Counted from the stretch's first letter, positions 6,832 to 15,990 are shown. The stretch is 64,000 bases of DNA from Alphaproteobacteria bacterium (GCA_030429625.1 JAUIFA010000001.1:285306-349305); one strand, 5' to 3'. Notes: generated from the letters alone by a model not told the origin. Translations and numbers: made by a program.

Positions 6832-7185
6832 TTATTCATTTATAAAAGCTATAATTATTAGATATGCGATAGGTATTTGCATAATAATTGCTGCCACCCA
6901 TTTCCAAAATTTATAATGGTGTCGTTTAAAATGTACAAATACTACCAACATAAAAGCTGCAGCAATTGTTATGTATGTTAATATGTAAAATGGTGCACTC
7001 TCTGGCGAAACTTCAATAACAATAAAATTTCTAAGATTTATGTAATAAAATTCATTAGATAAATAACCCAATAAAACGCTAGCAATCAGAAAACAGGCAA
7101 TAAAGAAAAAGAATACATGGATACAGTCCTGCATATATTTTAGAGTATTAATACTTTTTTCCACCCGTTTATTCAGATTTTTCAT
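6832..7185 (-). CDS. Small membrane protein, unknown
   Basis: 117 residues with three hydrophobic segments (about 22-43, 64-86 and 97-115) separated by short loops. No recognisable family. It lies in the same orientation as its neighbours, 23 bases after the 376-residue gene, and probably belongs to the same transcript. The ribosome-binding site is weak. Confidence 0.65.
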   Translation of the reverse strand: MKNLNKRVEKSINTLKYMQDCIHVFFFFIACFLIASVLLGYLSNEFYYINLRNFIVIEVSPESAPFYILTYITIAAAFMLVVFVHFKRHHYKFWKWVAAIIMQIPIAYLIIIAFINE

Positions 7186-7208
7186 GTAGATACTAACGTT
7201 AGATTAAA

Positions 7209-8339
7209 CTATGTCAAATCTTCAGGGTTTATTTTTGACATTGGTACGGCTGTTTCCATCACCATTTTAAATGCCAGCTCTGGATCAAGAGTATCTTTAC
7301 CCATTTCAACAACTTGTTGTAATGCAAATCCAAATACCACAGGCCAGTGTATAGGGTTGACATTATTATCAACCAGAATAGGGAGTGTAACCGGCCATAA
7401 GTCTTTTACATAATTGATGGGCAAATCTGCTGCCTTATGATTGTCTGGCACTCTGGGGATGCCAAATTGATCCGTGCCAACGCTAGATGTTACATGTCCG
7501 GCTAATTCTGACATGTCTGGGAAGTTTTTTCCTCCAAGCTGTTGCACAGTACCGCCAACAAGAGAATATAAAGAAAGTTTTGCAGAAAAAACCGGTTCAT
7601 TTAATAAGTCACCCGCAAAATATTTTTTACCATCTTGAGTGCGGACCACAGCAAAAGCAGCCTCTTCGGTTATTTTCCCGGTTTTAACCAACCCTTCCCT
7701 AATCGACATTTGGCACGAAAAACCTCCCAATGCAGCCAAAGAAGTAATGAGACTTTCAATATGCACACCTTTCTGATCGGCCATTCCTTTTATAAAACGA
7801 TGAACAATTTCTTTCGCAATAATTTTAGGCCGCGCAAGAGGATCAGTCTTTTCTTGATTTCTAATAGCATTTTCCATTGGTGATTTCTTTGCATCTATAG
7901 CAGGCGGTTGGGAAGATTGCTTCTTACGACCAAAGGTTTTTTGAAACAATACCCACACACCAATAACCAAAATAAAAATATACATGGAATATCCCATAAT
8001 ATAATCTATCTCTCTCAATTTATATGCAGGAAGAGGGTTAGGCAGTAATTTTGCTGCTTGCATCAATTTTAGGGTTTTATCGTCTGGCATAGGATAGTAG
8101 CCTTCACCGCCCTTTATCGCCAATACATAACCATTATCCTGCACCCAAACACCCAGCAGAAAATACGTCGTCGTTATACGATGGGCGAGAAACAAATCCT
8201 CCCCTTTTGGGCTGGTTACACTGACATCTTGAAGAATACGTAATTCGTCTTTATTACCAAAATGCAGCCTTGCTGCGTGTGCTTCGGTTGCGGTTGAAAG
8301 GCACAATATCGCAACAAAAAATATAACTAACGGTTTCAT
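7209..8339 (-). CDS. Exported/membrane-anchored protein, unknown
   Basis: 376 residues. A signal peptide (first ~22 residues, ending ATEAHA) is followed by a periplasmic segment of about 90 residues, one transmembrane helix (about 116-132, IFILVIGVWVLF), and a large cytoplasmic domain rich in 'AFAVVRTQDGKKYFAGDLLN'-like stretches. AGGAAAA precedes the ATG. No named domain recognised. A 59-base gap separates it from the upstream gene, so it may have its own promoter. Confidence 0.75.
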   Translation of the reverse strand: MKPLVIFFVAILCLSTATEAHAARLHFGNKDELRILQDVSVTSPKGEDLFLAHRITTTYFLLGVWVQDNGYVLAIKGGEGYYPMPDDKTLKLMQAAKLLPNPLPAYKLREIDYIMGYSMYIFILVIGVWVLFQKTFGRKKQSSQPPAIDAKKSPMENAIRNQEKTDPLARPKIIAKEIVHRFIKGMADQKGVHIESLITSLAALGGFSCQMSIREGLVKTGKITEEAAFAVVRTQDGKKYFAGDLLNEPVFSAKLSLYSLVGGTVQQLGGKNFPDMSELAGHVTSSVGTDQFGIPRVPDNHKAADLPINYVKDLWPVTLPILVDNNVNPIHWPVVFGFALQQVVEMGKDTLDPELAFKMVMETAVPMSKINPEDLT

Positions 8340-8398
8340 AGAGCTTTTCCTAACGTTTTAAAAATATCATAAAAGGTTACTTCTTATTGTCAAACGAC

Positions 8399-8773
8399 TT
8401 AATTTTGCGTGCTGTTTACCCAATCGAAAATGGACGGTTCTTGAGGAAACGTTCCGTGCCAGACGATTTGCTTTTTTTCTTCGTCCAGCCACGACAATAT
8501 AAAGGTCATCTTCCTGCTTCCCTTGTTGGTAACAAGCTCTATCTCACAAGCGCGTTGCTTCTTTTTCGAGTCAAACGGCCGTTGCTCCAGAATTTTTATG
8601 TCCTGAATTTTCTGGTTCTGGTCTTTAAATTGTTTTTCCATACTATTTTTAAGGTCTGATAATAACCAAGCGGCAGATTTGGAATCGCATCTGGGCAATG
8701 TGGGCGGCTGGAAGGCAACAAATATACCTATTGAGATAAAGAGTATGATAAATAAGATAATTCTTCGTTTCAT
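8399..8773 (-). CDS. Single-pass anchored protein, unknown
   Basis: 124 residues with one N-terminal hydrophobic segment (residues 4-21) and a soluble remainder containing two cysteines, which could form a disulfide outside the membrane. It overlaps the upstream DUF4166 gene by 4 bases (ATGA), so the two are translationally coupled. No family recognised. Confidence 0.7.
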   Translation of the reverse strand: MKRRIILFIILFISIGIFVAFQPPTLPRCDSKSAAWLLSDLKNSMEKQFKDQNQKIQDIKILEQRPFDSKKKQRACEIELVTNKGSRKMTFILSWLDEEKKQIVWHGTFPQEPSIFDWVNSTQN

Positions 8774-9375
8774 CCTTTCACCTCAAATGTGCCGCGATAT
8801 TCATAGATTTTTCCAAATAATGGATGGGTGATGGTCATTTTCATGCGGAAGCTGTTGTCGCTGAGAATTTGCTCTTCCGCATAGCCACGCCCCAAGAACA
8901 GGGCAAGGGGAATGGGGATGTTCATGCCGGCCACACGCCACACATAGCCCCTGTGTTTGAGGGTAATTAGTTCCCCATCGTACGAAAATGCACAGCGCCA
9001 GCCGACCCCAAAGCGCATAAACTCGATGACCTCATTGCCACCGGCTGCCAACATCTTTGAACGAAAGATAAACGGCGCACGGTTAGCCAGATGAAATTCC
9101 CGCTGCAGGATAAAATCATCATTTTCCGGATTGCTCAAAAAATGCACCGTCGTGGGTATATCCTTGCCTTGATAAGGCACTAATGCGCCGGTGAGCTTTA
9201 AGATAGGGCAAAGTAATGTGATAAACCAACCAAAGACAATGTCCATCTTCCCATTCATTACGATTTTTTCATCACTAAACGGAGAAATAGCATAACGCTT
9301 TTGCATCAGAGAAGGCAGGCTTTCCCAACTCTTACCAAAAACAGATTTAAAGATTGGATCGTTACCCTTCTTCAT
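8770..9375 (-). CDS. DUF4166 domain protein
   Basis: 201 residues. The pattern 'DPIFKSVFG..W..LP..MQKRYA' near the start, 'FHFLSNP' and 'FGVGWR' in the middle and 'LFG.IYEYRG.F' at the end match DUF4166, a domain often fused to saccharopine-dehydrogenase-like proteins. The ATG at 9375 is preferred over a GTG six bases upstream because GAGGTGG is well placed for it. It lies in an operon with the DCC protein and, further on, the separate saccharopine-dehydrogenase-like gene. Confidence 0.85.
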   Translation of the reverse strand: MKKGNDPIFKSVFGKSWESLPSLMQKRYAISPFSDEKIVMNGKMDIVFGWFITLLCPILKLTGALVPYQGKDIPTTVHFLSNPENDDFILQREFHLANRAPFIFRSKMLAAGGNEVIEFMRFGVGWRCAFSYDGELITLKHRGYVWRVAGMNIPIPLALFLGRGYAEEQILSDNSFRMKMTITHPLFGKIYEYRGTFEVKG

Positions 9376-9382
9376 AACCACC

Positions 9383-9763
9383 TCATTTAATCATGGGAAT
9401 ACGTAGCACTACAAACAACATGCGCCGCACAGTCTTTAATAGGGGATAGCATATCACGGCTATCGGCCGATATTTAAAAAAAGTAGTGTTGATATAATTT
9501 AATAGACCTTTTCTGCAGCCCAGCTGTGCTAATAAAGTCATGGCTTGGGCGGCATAATACAGTTTCCCCTGATGACGAATAACCAATCCTTTATTGATGT
9601 CCATGCCGGCCTGTGTCATTTCCGCCAGAATGGCTTGGTTGTTCTCACGGGCATCAATTTTCTTCAATTGGTTGGGATTTTCTTTTAGCTCATAGGCATC
9701 CACACAAGGAACGCATATCGGGCATTTGCCATCGTAAAAAAGCTCTATGTCTTGCTTGCTCAT
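9383..9763 (-). CDS. DCC-family thiol-disulfide oxidoreductase (DUF393)
   Basis: 126 residues with the diagnostic FYDGKCPIC start (CPIC at residues 14-17, plus Cys20), followed by 'DARENN' and a thioredoxin-like fold. DCC proteins are predicted thiol-disulfide oxidoreductases; substrates are unknown. GGAGG lies before the ATG. It occupies the middle of the operon between a membrane protein and DUF4166. Confidence 0.9.
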   Translation of the reverse strand: MSKQDIELFYDGKCPICVPCVDAYELKENPNQLKKIDARENNQAILAEMTQAGMDINKGLVIRHQGKLYYAAQAMTLLAQLGCRKGLLNYINTTFFKYRPIAVICYPLLKTVRRMLFVVLRIPMIK

Positions 9764-9775
9764 TGCATCCTCCGC

Positions 9776-10162
9776 TTAGCGATAATTAACAAGCTCTTGT
9801 CTTCTTTTGCGGTCATCGCCATCAAACATTTTAAAATGGCGGAACTTAATTAAGGCGCGCATATTGAAAAAATGCATGATACCAAGAATCACAATCACGG
9901 CACCGATCTTTGTGCTTAGAAACTCAATGGCCTGCTCCAAATTATGTGGCTTTGTGCCGTATTTTAGGGCCAATGTAACAAATCCGAAATTGATCAGATA
10001 AAACCCAACCAACAGCAAATGATTAATTGAATCAGCCAATTCTTCGTTTTTCTTAAAATTTTCTACCAGAAAAACACGACCGTTTTTGTGTAATGTGTTC
10101 CCGACATATAAGGTAATTAGAATACTCACACTCAGATAAATAATATAGGTATATACTAACAT
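9776..10162 (-). CDS. Small integral membrane protein
   Basis: 128 residues with four probable membrane segments and a basic C-terminus (DRKRRQ). First gene of the minus-strand operon, divergent from the ArsR-type regulator, so likely under its control. AGGGAGA precedes the ATG. No characterised family recognised. Confidence 0.75.
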   Translation of the reverse strand: MLVYTYIIYLSVSILITLYVGNTLHKNGRVFLVENFKKNEELADSINHLLLVGFYLINFGFVTLALKYGTKPHNLEQAIEFLSTKIGAVIVILGIMHFFNMRALIKFRHFKMFDGDDRKRRQELVNYR

Positions 10163-10182
10163 TTTTTGTCTCCCTTGATTTA

Positions 10183-10237
10183 TTAGCTAAACATGTATAT
10201 AATTAGCTATATAACTAAATATATAAGTAATTAGTTA
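10183..10237. promoter_or_regulatory. Candidate ArsR-type operator between divergent operons
   Basis: The AT-rich divergent intergenic region contains repeated TTAGCTA elements (10183-10189 and 10203-10209) and an inverted pair TAACTAA (10212-10218) / TTAGTTA (10231-10237). Such dyads upstream of both the regulator and the membrane-protein operon suit autoregulation by the ArsR-like protein; binding is inferred. Confidence 0.5.
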
Positions 10238-10274
10238 TTTAGTCAATAGGCTAAATACAAAAATAAGGATTTTT

Positions 10275-10586
10275 ATGGAAAAAGTATTTCAGGCGCTGTC
10301 TTCAGGAATAAGAAGGAAGATATTGGCCTATCTTTCACATACCAGTATGACGGCTGGGGAAATTGCCCAGCGGTTTGATATTTCTAAGCCGTCATTGTCC
10401 AAACATTTGACCATTCTGGAAAATGCAGGGCTGGTGACGAGTGAAAAGAAAGGTCAGTTTGTGCATTATTCTCTGGTGGGGGATAACATTGTCAATACAT
10501 TGACGGGCTTTATGCAAGAAGTTTGCCCCGTCGGCCGCCCTCTGAAGAAGGAAAGTAAGAAAAAAGCAGCAGAGAAGAAAAAATAG
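10275..10586 (+). CDS. ArsR-family winged-helix repressor
   Basis: 103 residues with a classic ArsR fold: 'FQALSSGIRRKILAYL', recognition region 'TAGEIAQRFDISKPSLSKHLTILENAGLV' spread over residues 27-55, and a wing 'KKGQFVHYSL'. Its only Cys, in 'QEVCPV', does not form a metal-site motif, so it resembles SdpR-type autorepressors rather than metal sensors. AAGGA precedes the ATG. Divergent from the saccharopine-dehydrogenase/DUF4166/DCC operon. Confidence 0.92.
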   Translation: MEKVFQALSSGIRRKILAYLSHTSMTAGEIAQRFDISKPSLSKHLTILENAGLVTSEKKGQFVHYSLVGDNIVNTLTGFMQEVCPVGRPLKKESKKKAAEKKK

Positions 10587-11339
10587 ATGGACTACCTTTC
10601 TTGTTTAAAAAAAGTCCTGTTTATAAAGTTAAAGCTGTTAGCCATGGCACCTCTCCTAGTGTCTATTATAATTATCGCATTGCCTGTAAGTTGCATAATA
10701 AGGCAAGAGATTAATGATCGATATGACGAGGAAATTAAACAGGCCAATCGTAAGAGGGAGTGTAGCACTCCAGCGGACCCTATTAGAATCTCTATGAATG
10801 ATGTTTTGTTTCATATACCTAAAAATTACCCGTTGACTATGAGTAGTTGGTGTAAAGGTTGGGGAACCGGATGTGACCCATTGCCTGCCAGAAAAGAATT
10901 TATTGAGAAGAATAACTCTAAAGTTTCTTTTGGTTATTGTCAAAACCCAGAAGATCCTCCTTTTATTCTTAGGGGTATTTTGGGTTTAAATTTTACAGAT
11001 AAAAAGATTGTCAAATTTAACCTTACTGCTAATGAAATGCCTGACATAATCCATTATTTTAACCGTATAGAGATTAGAAGAGATCGTAATAACAAAAACA
11101 TTAATAAGATAAAAGAAAACAGCGCACAGAGTGTGACATTATTTAATAATCCTGTTCAAATTGGTTGTTCAGAAAAAAATAATGGGCAAGGCGGGTGTTT
11201 TGTTCGAGCTTTTGTTGATGATGTATATTTTATCAATATATATTTTAAAGAATCAGAAGTACCGCCAGAATACCGGATTTCCTATATAAAAAATCTGGAG
11301 CAATTTCTGAGGGGGGTTATGCCAGATTATAAAAAATAG
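10587..11339 (+). CDS. Membrane-anchored protein, unknown
   Basis: 250 residues starting directly after the regulator's stop, so co-translated. One N-terminal membrane anchor (about residues 17-37, ending at Cys37, but without a clear lipobox) and a soluble domain with several cysteines (CSTP, SWCKGWGTGCDPLP). No family recognised; the cysteines suggest an extracytoplasmic, disulfide-bearing domain. Lower in GC than the DUF2269 gene that follows. Confidence 0.75.
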   Translation: MDYLSCLKKVLFIKLKLLAMAPLLVSIIIIALPVSCIIRQEINDRYDEEIKQANRKRECSTPADPIRISMNDVLFHIPKNYPLTMSSWCKGWGTGCDPLPARKEFIEKNNSKVSFGYCQNPEDPPFILRGILGLNFTDKKIVKFNLTANEMPDIIHYFNRIEIRRDRNNKNINKIKENSAQSVTLFNNPVQIGCSEKNNGQGGCFVRAFVDDVYFINIYFKESEVPPEYRISYIKNLEQFLRGVMPDYKK

Positions 11340-11375
11340 TTTTAGCTTTCTGAACTTTTTCTGAGAAAAATAAAC

Positions 11376-11843
11376 ATGGATTATCTGCTCCTTAAATACA
11401 TCCACATTATCAGCTCCACGATTCTCTTTGGCGCGGGGGTGGGCAGTGCGTTTTATCTGTTTATGGCCAACAGGAGAAAGGACGTTGCGGGGGTATATTT
11501 TGCCACGCGTCATGTGGTCATTGCCGATTGGGTTTTTACCACGCCAAGTGTCATTATCCAACTCATTACAGGCATTGCGCTTGTCCATATAACAGGCGGT
11601 GAGTTGTTTGAGGGTTGGGTGTTGTGGGCGCTGATACTTTATCTCTTCGCCGGAGCGTGTTGGCTTCCGGTGGTGTGGATGCAAATCAAAATGCGCGATA
11701 TGGCCAAGCACGCACTGGATCAGGGCACTGACTTGCCCGAGTACTATTGGAAAATGGATAAATGGTGGGTTATATTAGGCTCACTGGCTTTCCCCGCAGT
11801 GATGATCATTTTTTACCTGATGGTGTTTAAGCCAGAGTTATGA
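11376..11843 (+). CDS. DUF2269 family membrane protein
   Basis: 155 residues, four membrane segments. 'KYIHIISSTILFGAGVGSAF', 'DWVFTTPSVIIQ', 'W..ALILYLFAGACWLPVVW' and 'YYWKMDKWW' are typical of DUF2269, a small integral membrane family found with DUF4166, DCC and saccharopine-dehydrogenase-like genes. Third gene of the regulator's operon. Confidence 0.88.
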   Translation: MDYLLLKYIHIISSTILFGAGVGSAFYLFMANRRKDVAGVYFATRHVVIADWVFTTPSVIIQLITGIALVHITGGELFEGWVLWALILYLFAGACWLPVVWMQIKMRDMAKHALDQGTDLPEYYWKMDKWWVILGSLAFPAVMIIFYLMVFKPEL

Positions 11844-11869
11844 TTTTTCAACAGCAGCGTACGAAAATA

Positions 11870-13240
11870 CTATCGAGATGGGCTGGCAGATATTTCGTTT
11901 TCAACCCGTTGAGTAAAGGGAGAGTTTCTGGTAATCTCAGCCATTTCTTTTAAAAATCTTTGGGCGTTGTCCGGTGAGCTAAATCCCCTTTTTTGTTCGT
12001 CTGGCTGTGCTATGATCCATGTTCCTAGTGCCTTTTGGGCAATGTCATGAATTTTTTGTGCGCCTAGCTCTTCGAGTAAATTTGCCGCAAAAAATCGGGT
12101 TGCCGGTTGAAATGCGTGGTCTTCCATTCTCAATGCTTCTAACGCTTGGTTGGTTCGATCGTCATGATGTCCCATAGGACAGTCTGGCAGAGGAATTTTC
12201 CCCTTATATTGTTCCACCATGGTTGCAATTGGATCATCAATATTTCCGCCTTCTTTAACATGGCTTGCTGCCACAATGGCGGTGGCTGCCACGATGCTGT
12301 CCATATAGAGATTGCCGGTAGCGATATTGTCATAAGCGCGTTTTTCCATGTCTTTTAGACGATGTGTCTCAGGATAATCATGGGCGGCATGATAAATACG
12401 CATATCCGGGCTTTTGATTACAAAATTTAGAAATTTTACTTGTTTATCCGCCGCAGCAATCAGGCCATCCGCGCTGTTTAAATCCAGGCCGCTTTCGGCC
12501 AGCATCAGACGTGAATTAGTGTTCATTTCTGCATAAGGCTCATACTGGAAATTAGCAACATCACGATTAGCCAGGTCTGCCGATCCTAGCATGGTCAGCA
12601 TGATATCCCTTTCAGAGAGTTTCTTCTCTTCAGGGAGTAATTTGCCAGCCTTTAAGAGATTTCTTTCAAGCTTCTCTAAGCTATCTTCTTTCCCAAAGGG
12701 AATGGTTGCCGCAATCAGGGTCATTTCTGTTAAGATCTCTCTTACATCTACATCTTGTTTGAAACGTTCAATACCATGCAGCAGGGCGGAAGCAAATTCA
12801 TTACCGCCAGAAAAGGAGTTGTAGGGTTTATCAGGTGTAATGTTGAACACGGTGATGGCCATTTTAGCAATCAGATCTGTTCCTTGGTACCCCAGACGGT
12901 GGTGCGTGATATTGTCGACAGAAATAGTGCGTTCTTCGTCGTTAATATTTAGATATTCTTCAAGAATCTTTCGCGCCATAGGATCACTGATGACGCTTTC
13001 TCCTGGCTCGGTTAAGTGCATTTGTATTAAATCATGGCTCAGGCCGGCAACTTCCATAGAATTATTGAGTCTTGTGATTGCGCTCCTGCTGCGCTGGGGA
13101 ATCTTTTTATCCAATAACACATGCAATTCTGGACTGATGCCTCCGCCCATTTCGGCATAATGTTTTATGTCGTGATATTTCCGCTCACTGCCGTGCCCAG
13201 TGCCAAAAATAATATTTTCTAAGGTTTCTGGATAATCCAT
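11870..13240 (-). CDS. Probable HD-type metal-dependent hydrolase, unknown substrate
   Basis: A 456-residue soluble protein. 'ERKYHDIKHYAEM' (about residues 19-31) and 'VAGLSHDLIQMHL' give the spaced H...HD arrangement expected of HD-domain phosphohydrolases, followed by 'ITHHRLGYQGTDLIAKMAI'. The match is partial and the substrate is unknown. AAAGGAAAA lies before the ATG. It is convergent with the DUF2269 gene and stands alone. Confidence 0.6.
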   Translation of the reverse strand: MDYPETLENIIFGTGHGSERKYHDIKHYAEMGGGISPELHVLLDKKIPQRSRSAITRLNNSMEVAGLSHDLIQMHLTEPGESVISDPMARKILEEYLNINDEERTISVDNITHHRLGYQGTDLIAKMAITVFNITPDKPYNSFSGGNEFASALLHGIERFKQDVDVREILTEMTLIAATIPFGKEDSLEKLERNLLKAGKLLPEEKKLSERDIMLTMLGSADLANRDVANFQYEPYAEMNTNSRLMLAESGLDLNSADGLIAAADKQVKFLNFVIKSPDMRIYHAAHDYPETHRLKDMEKRAYDNIATGNLYMDSIVAATAIVAASHVKEGGNIDDPIATMVEQYKGKIPLPDCPMGHHDDRTNQALEALRMEDHAFQPATRFFAANLLEELGAQKIHDIAQKALGTWIIAQPDEQKRGFSSPDNAQRFLKEMAEITRNSPFTQRVENEISASPSR

Positions 13241-13361
13241 ATTTTTCCTTTTATCATGAACAATCAGTAAGATAATAACATGTAATGGTTAATATTATGT
13301 TAATGAGAATAGTGATTCGTATAATTTGTACTAAAAAATTATAAATCCGGTAAATTAAATC

Positions 13362-13390
13362 TTGTCTAACCAGGAAACATCTTATATGTA
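13362..13390 (+). promoter_or_regulatory. Candidate promoter for tRNA-Asp
   Basis: TTGTCT (13362-13367), a 17-base spacer and TATGTA (13385-13390) lie about 20 bases ahead of the mature tRNA start. Confidence 0.4.
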
Positions 13391-13408
13391 TGTCGCTCCT
13401 AGCCATGC

Positions 13409-13485
<77 letters not shown>

Positions 13486-13490
13486 CTTCT

Positions 13491-14123
13491 TTACAGGTTC
13501 TTTTCCTCAAATTCACACAAATGGCTGATGTCACATTGGGTGCATTTTGGCTTGCGGGCAACGCAGACATATCTCCCGTGCAAAATCAGCCAGTGATGGG
13601 CATGCTCCTTCCATTTTGTCGGAATCACTTTTTGCAAGGCCTCTTCGGTAGATTCTGCTGTTTTTGTTTTCACTAAACCAATGCGGTTGCTGACACGAAA
13701 CACATGCGTATCCACCGCGATGGTATGCACCCCAAACAGGCAGTTTAAAATCACCGCTGCAGTCTTTTGTCCTACGCCTGCCAGTGATTCTAGTGCCTTT
13801 CTATCGTTAGGAACTTCGCTGTTAAATTTGTCTACAAGATCCTGACTCATCAGGATAATATTCTTAGCCTTGCTGTTATATAAGCCAATGGTTTTGATGT
13901 ATTGCTTTAGCCCTTCTTCGCCGAGTTTTAGCATGTCTTCTGGGGTTCTAACTTTCTCAAAGAGTGCTTTAGTCGCCTTATTAACGCCTTTGTCAGTGGC
14001 TTGGGCGGAAAGAATTACTGCCACCAGCAGCGTATAGTGATTAACATATTCCAGCTCGGTTTTTGGTTCGGGATCAACCGAATGCCAGTATTCAAAAATT
14101 TCATTTATAGTGTCTTGATTCAT
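13491..14123 (-). CDS. nth: Endonuclease III
   Basis: 210 residues, the usual size. DNA glycosylase/AP lyase of base excision repair. Seen: helix-hairpin-helix 'LAGVGQKTAA' with the catalytic lysine, 'VDTHVFRVSNRIGL' with the catalytic aspartate, and a C-terminal 4Fe-4S site C-x6-C-x2-C-x5-C. Its start overlaps the stop of the upstream permease by 4 bases (ATGA). Convergent with tRNA-Asp, 5 bases away. Confidence 0.96.
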   Translation of the reverse strand: MNQDTINEIFEYWHSVDPEPKTELEYVNHYTLLVAVILSAQATDKGVNKATKALFEKVRTPEDMLKLGEEGLKQYIKTIGLYNSKAKNIILMSQDLVDKFNSEVPNDRKALESLAGVGQKTAAVILNCLFGVHTIAVDTHVFRVSNRIGLVKTKTAESTEEALQKVIPTKWKEHAHHWLILHGRYVCVARKPKCTQCDISHLCEFEEKNL

Positions 14124-15163
14124 AGATTATTGAGCAATATTCCTAAAGTAATAATTTGTGGTAAAGTGATCAATGGTAAGAACAGCGCAATTTTCCACGA
14201 TTTTGTGGTGTCCTTTAAGACCATAATTTCGGTATAGTCAGTAGAAACTCCGGCCATAAGGAAGGTAAAGCTATTGCCAGGCGCACCGGCACGGGTTAAA
14301 ATATCTGCGGCAATAGGGGTCGATCCTTCGGAACATACCTCAATGATTGTGGCGGCGGTGACCGTTAAAACCAAACCCAATAAAGATGCGCCAAAATAAT
14401 CACTAAACATATCGTCGTTCATAAAAACCCGTACAGCAGCGGCAATGACCACCCCAAAAAATAGCCATTTGATGATGATTTTTGAGCCTTTAATGCCTGA
14501 AATAGCAGTGTCTAGGATGAATTTCGGTGAAAAAGAGCTGTTTTTGAAGCCTTCTTTTGCTCCCTTCCAGAGTTTAAAATCCTCTGGAAGCTCTGTTTTA
14601 TTCGGGTTTTTTGGCAAAACATTTCTTTGTTCAAATTGTTCAAAAATCAACCCCGTGATAATCGCTACCAGCATAGACAATAATAGGAAGGTGATCATCC
14701 AGTTAAAGCCGATCAATGACCATAAAATCAGGGTGAGTGAGATAGAATTCCATGGGCTAGCGATTAAAAATGCCATCACCTGACCCACCGAAACACCGCG
14801 CTCATAGAGCTTTGACCCGACCGCCAAAATCCCATGCGAGCATAAATCCAACAAAACGCCCGCTGCTGTGGCGCGCACCATGCCAGAAAACCCGCCATTT
14901 TTTCCAAGAGCAGAAATCACAAATTCACGGGGGATTTTGTCTAAAACACCAACAAAGAAAATACCTACAGAAAGTCCTAGCCACATTTGGTTTAAGAGGC
15001 CAAAGACACTGTGTGAAAAAACATCAAATTTACTGCCATCATGTTCGGCGTCAATCATTGCGGCAAAATAAAACAAGGCCACCACCGCCACCGATCCCCA
15101 CAATATAAGGTCAGGGCGCTTCTTAGTTTTTTGACTTCCACAACAACTAGAATTATTAGCCAT
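14120..15163 (-). CDS. Permease of the SO_0444/YraQ (DUF318) type
   Basis: About 347 residues from the ATG at 15163 (MANNSSCCGSQ); in-frame ATGs at 15178 and 15226 are possible alternatives, and no start has a strong ribosome-binding site. Eight or so membrane segments. Two related halves each carry the family's 'LxxCSxG...AxxLxxxGxxxG' element: 'LLDLCSHGILAVGSKLYERG' and 'IEVCSEGSTPIAADILTRAG'. Such permeases are linked to metal or arsenic export; the N-terminal Cys pair and basic tail fit metal handling, but the substrate is not shown. Translationally coupled to nth. Confidence 0.85.
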   Translation of the reverse strand: MANNSSCCGSQKTKKRPDLILWGSVAVVALFYFAAMIDAEHDGSKFDVFSHSVFGLLNQMWLGLSVGIFFVGVLDKIPREFVISALGKNGGFSGMVRATAAGVLLDLCSHGILAVGSKLYERGVSVGQVMAFLIASPWNSISLTLILWSLIGFNWMITFLLLSMLVAIITGLIFEQFEQRNVLPKNPNKTELPEDFKLWKGAKEGFKNSSFSPKFILDTAISGIKGSKIIIKWLFFGVVIAAAVRVFMNDDMFSDYFGASLLGLVLTVTAATIIEVCSEGSTPIAADILTRAGAPGNSFTFLMAGVSTDYTEIMVLKDTTKSWKIALFLPLITLPQIITLGILLNNL

Positions 15164-15371
15164 AATAATTGACTTCATAACAAGAAAATACGCACAAAGA
15201 TAGACATAAAACCTTGCTAAAGTCAAAAATTACCAGTAAATTAAATAGAATGTCGTATAATTTTAATAAAAAATTAATTAAATTATAGAGACAAATAATA
15301 TTTTTTATGATATAATCTATTAGTATGTTGTATTTTAAAAATATATTGAATTTTTCTGGCCATTAAAACGA

Positions 15372-15983
15372 GTGATGATAAAATATTATCCTAAAAATTA
15401 TACAATCAGCTATTCGTTTATCTTTGCGATAACCGTCTGTGTCTGTTTGACTCCGGAACTGGCCTATGCCCAAGCGGTCATACTTGATAACACAATTGGT
15501 AATACATTATGCGATTTAATTGGAATGATGACCGGTTTAACAGGAAAGGTTATTGCCACTTTGGCGGTAATGTTTATTGGTATTGGCTCATTTTTTGGTA
15601 AAGCAAGCTGGGCATTGGTGGTTACCATTACCATGGGGATTGCTCTCATATTTGGTGCAAGGGATATTGCTCAGGGTTTAGGAATTGATGGAGCTTCTTC
15701 AATTTGTCCTGTCGATGCTAATCCAATTTATGCTGGAATTGATCTTGAGGTAGGGCATGCACTTTGTCAAATTGCGGCTGCTCTCGTTGGTTCAACTGGT
15801 AAAGCATTAAGTACGCTGGCAGTGGCGTTTGTGGCCATTGCTACCTTCTTTGGCAAGGCCAGCTACGCCATGTTGATTACCATAACGGTAGGTATCAGCA
15901 CAATGTTTGGTGCTGGTAGTATCGTTCAGGCCATTGTGGGCAGTGAGGGATGGAATAGTCAGGAATGCTTACCTGCCCTCTAA
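15372..15983 (+). CDS. Tandem TrbC/VirB2-like pilin domain protein
   Basis: 203 residues. A signal peptide (cleavage near residue 33, ELAYA) is followed by two copies of a VirB2/TrbC-like unit. Unit 1 (about 40-110): 'LCDLIGMMTGLTGKVIATLAV...FFGKASWALVVTITMGIALIFGA'. Unit 2 (about 128-200): 'LCQIAAALVGSTGKALSTLAV...FFGKASYAMLITITVGISTMFGA'. Each has two membrane helices around a conserved FFGKAS turn. VirB2 pilins normally have one unit of ~70-100 residues. No other type IV secretion gene lies in the window, so it is an orphan here and its function is uncertain. Confidence 0.85.
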   Translation: MMIKYYPKNYTISYSFIFAITVCVCLTPELAYAQAVILDNTIGNTLCDLIGMMTGLTGKVIATLAVMFIGIGSFFGKASWALVVTITMGIALIFGARDIAQGLGIDGASSICPVDANPIYAGIDLEVGHALCQIAAALVGSTGKALSTLAVAFVAIATFFGKASYAMLITITVGISTMFGAGSIVQAIVGSEGWNSQECLPAL

Positions 15984-15990
15984 AATTTAT

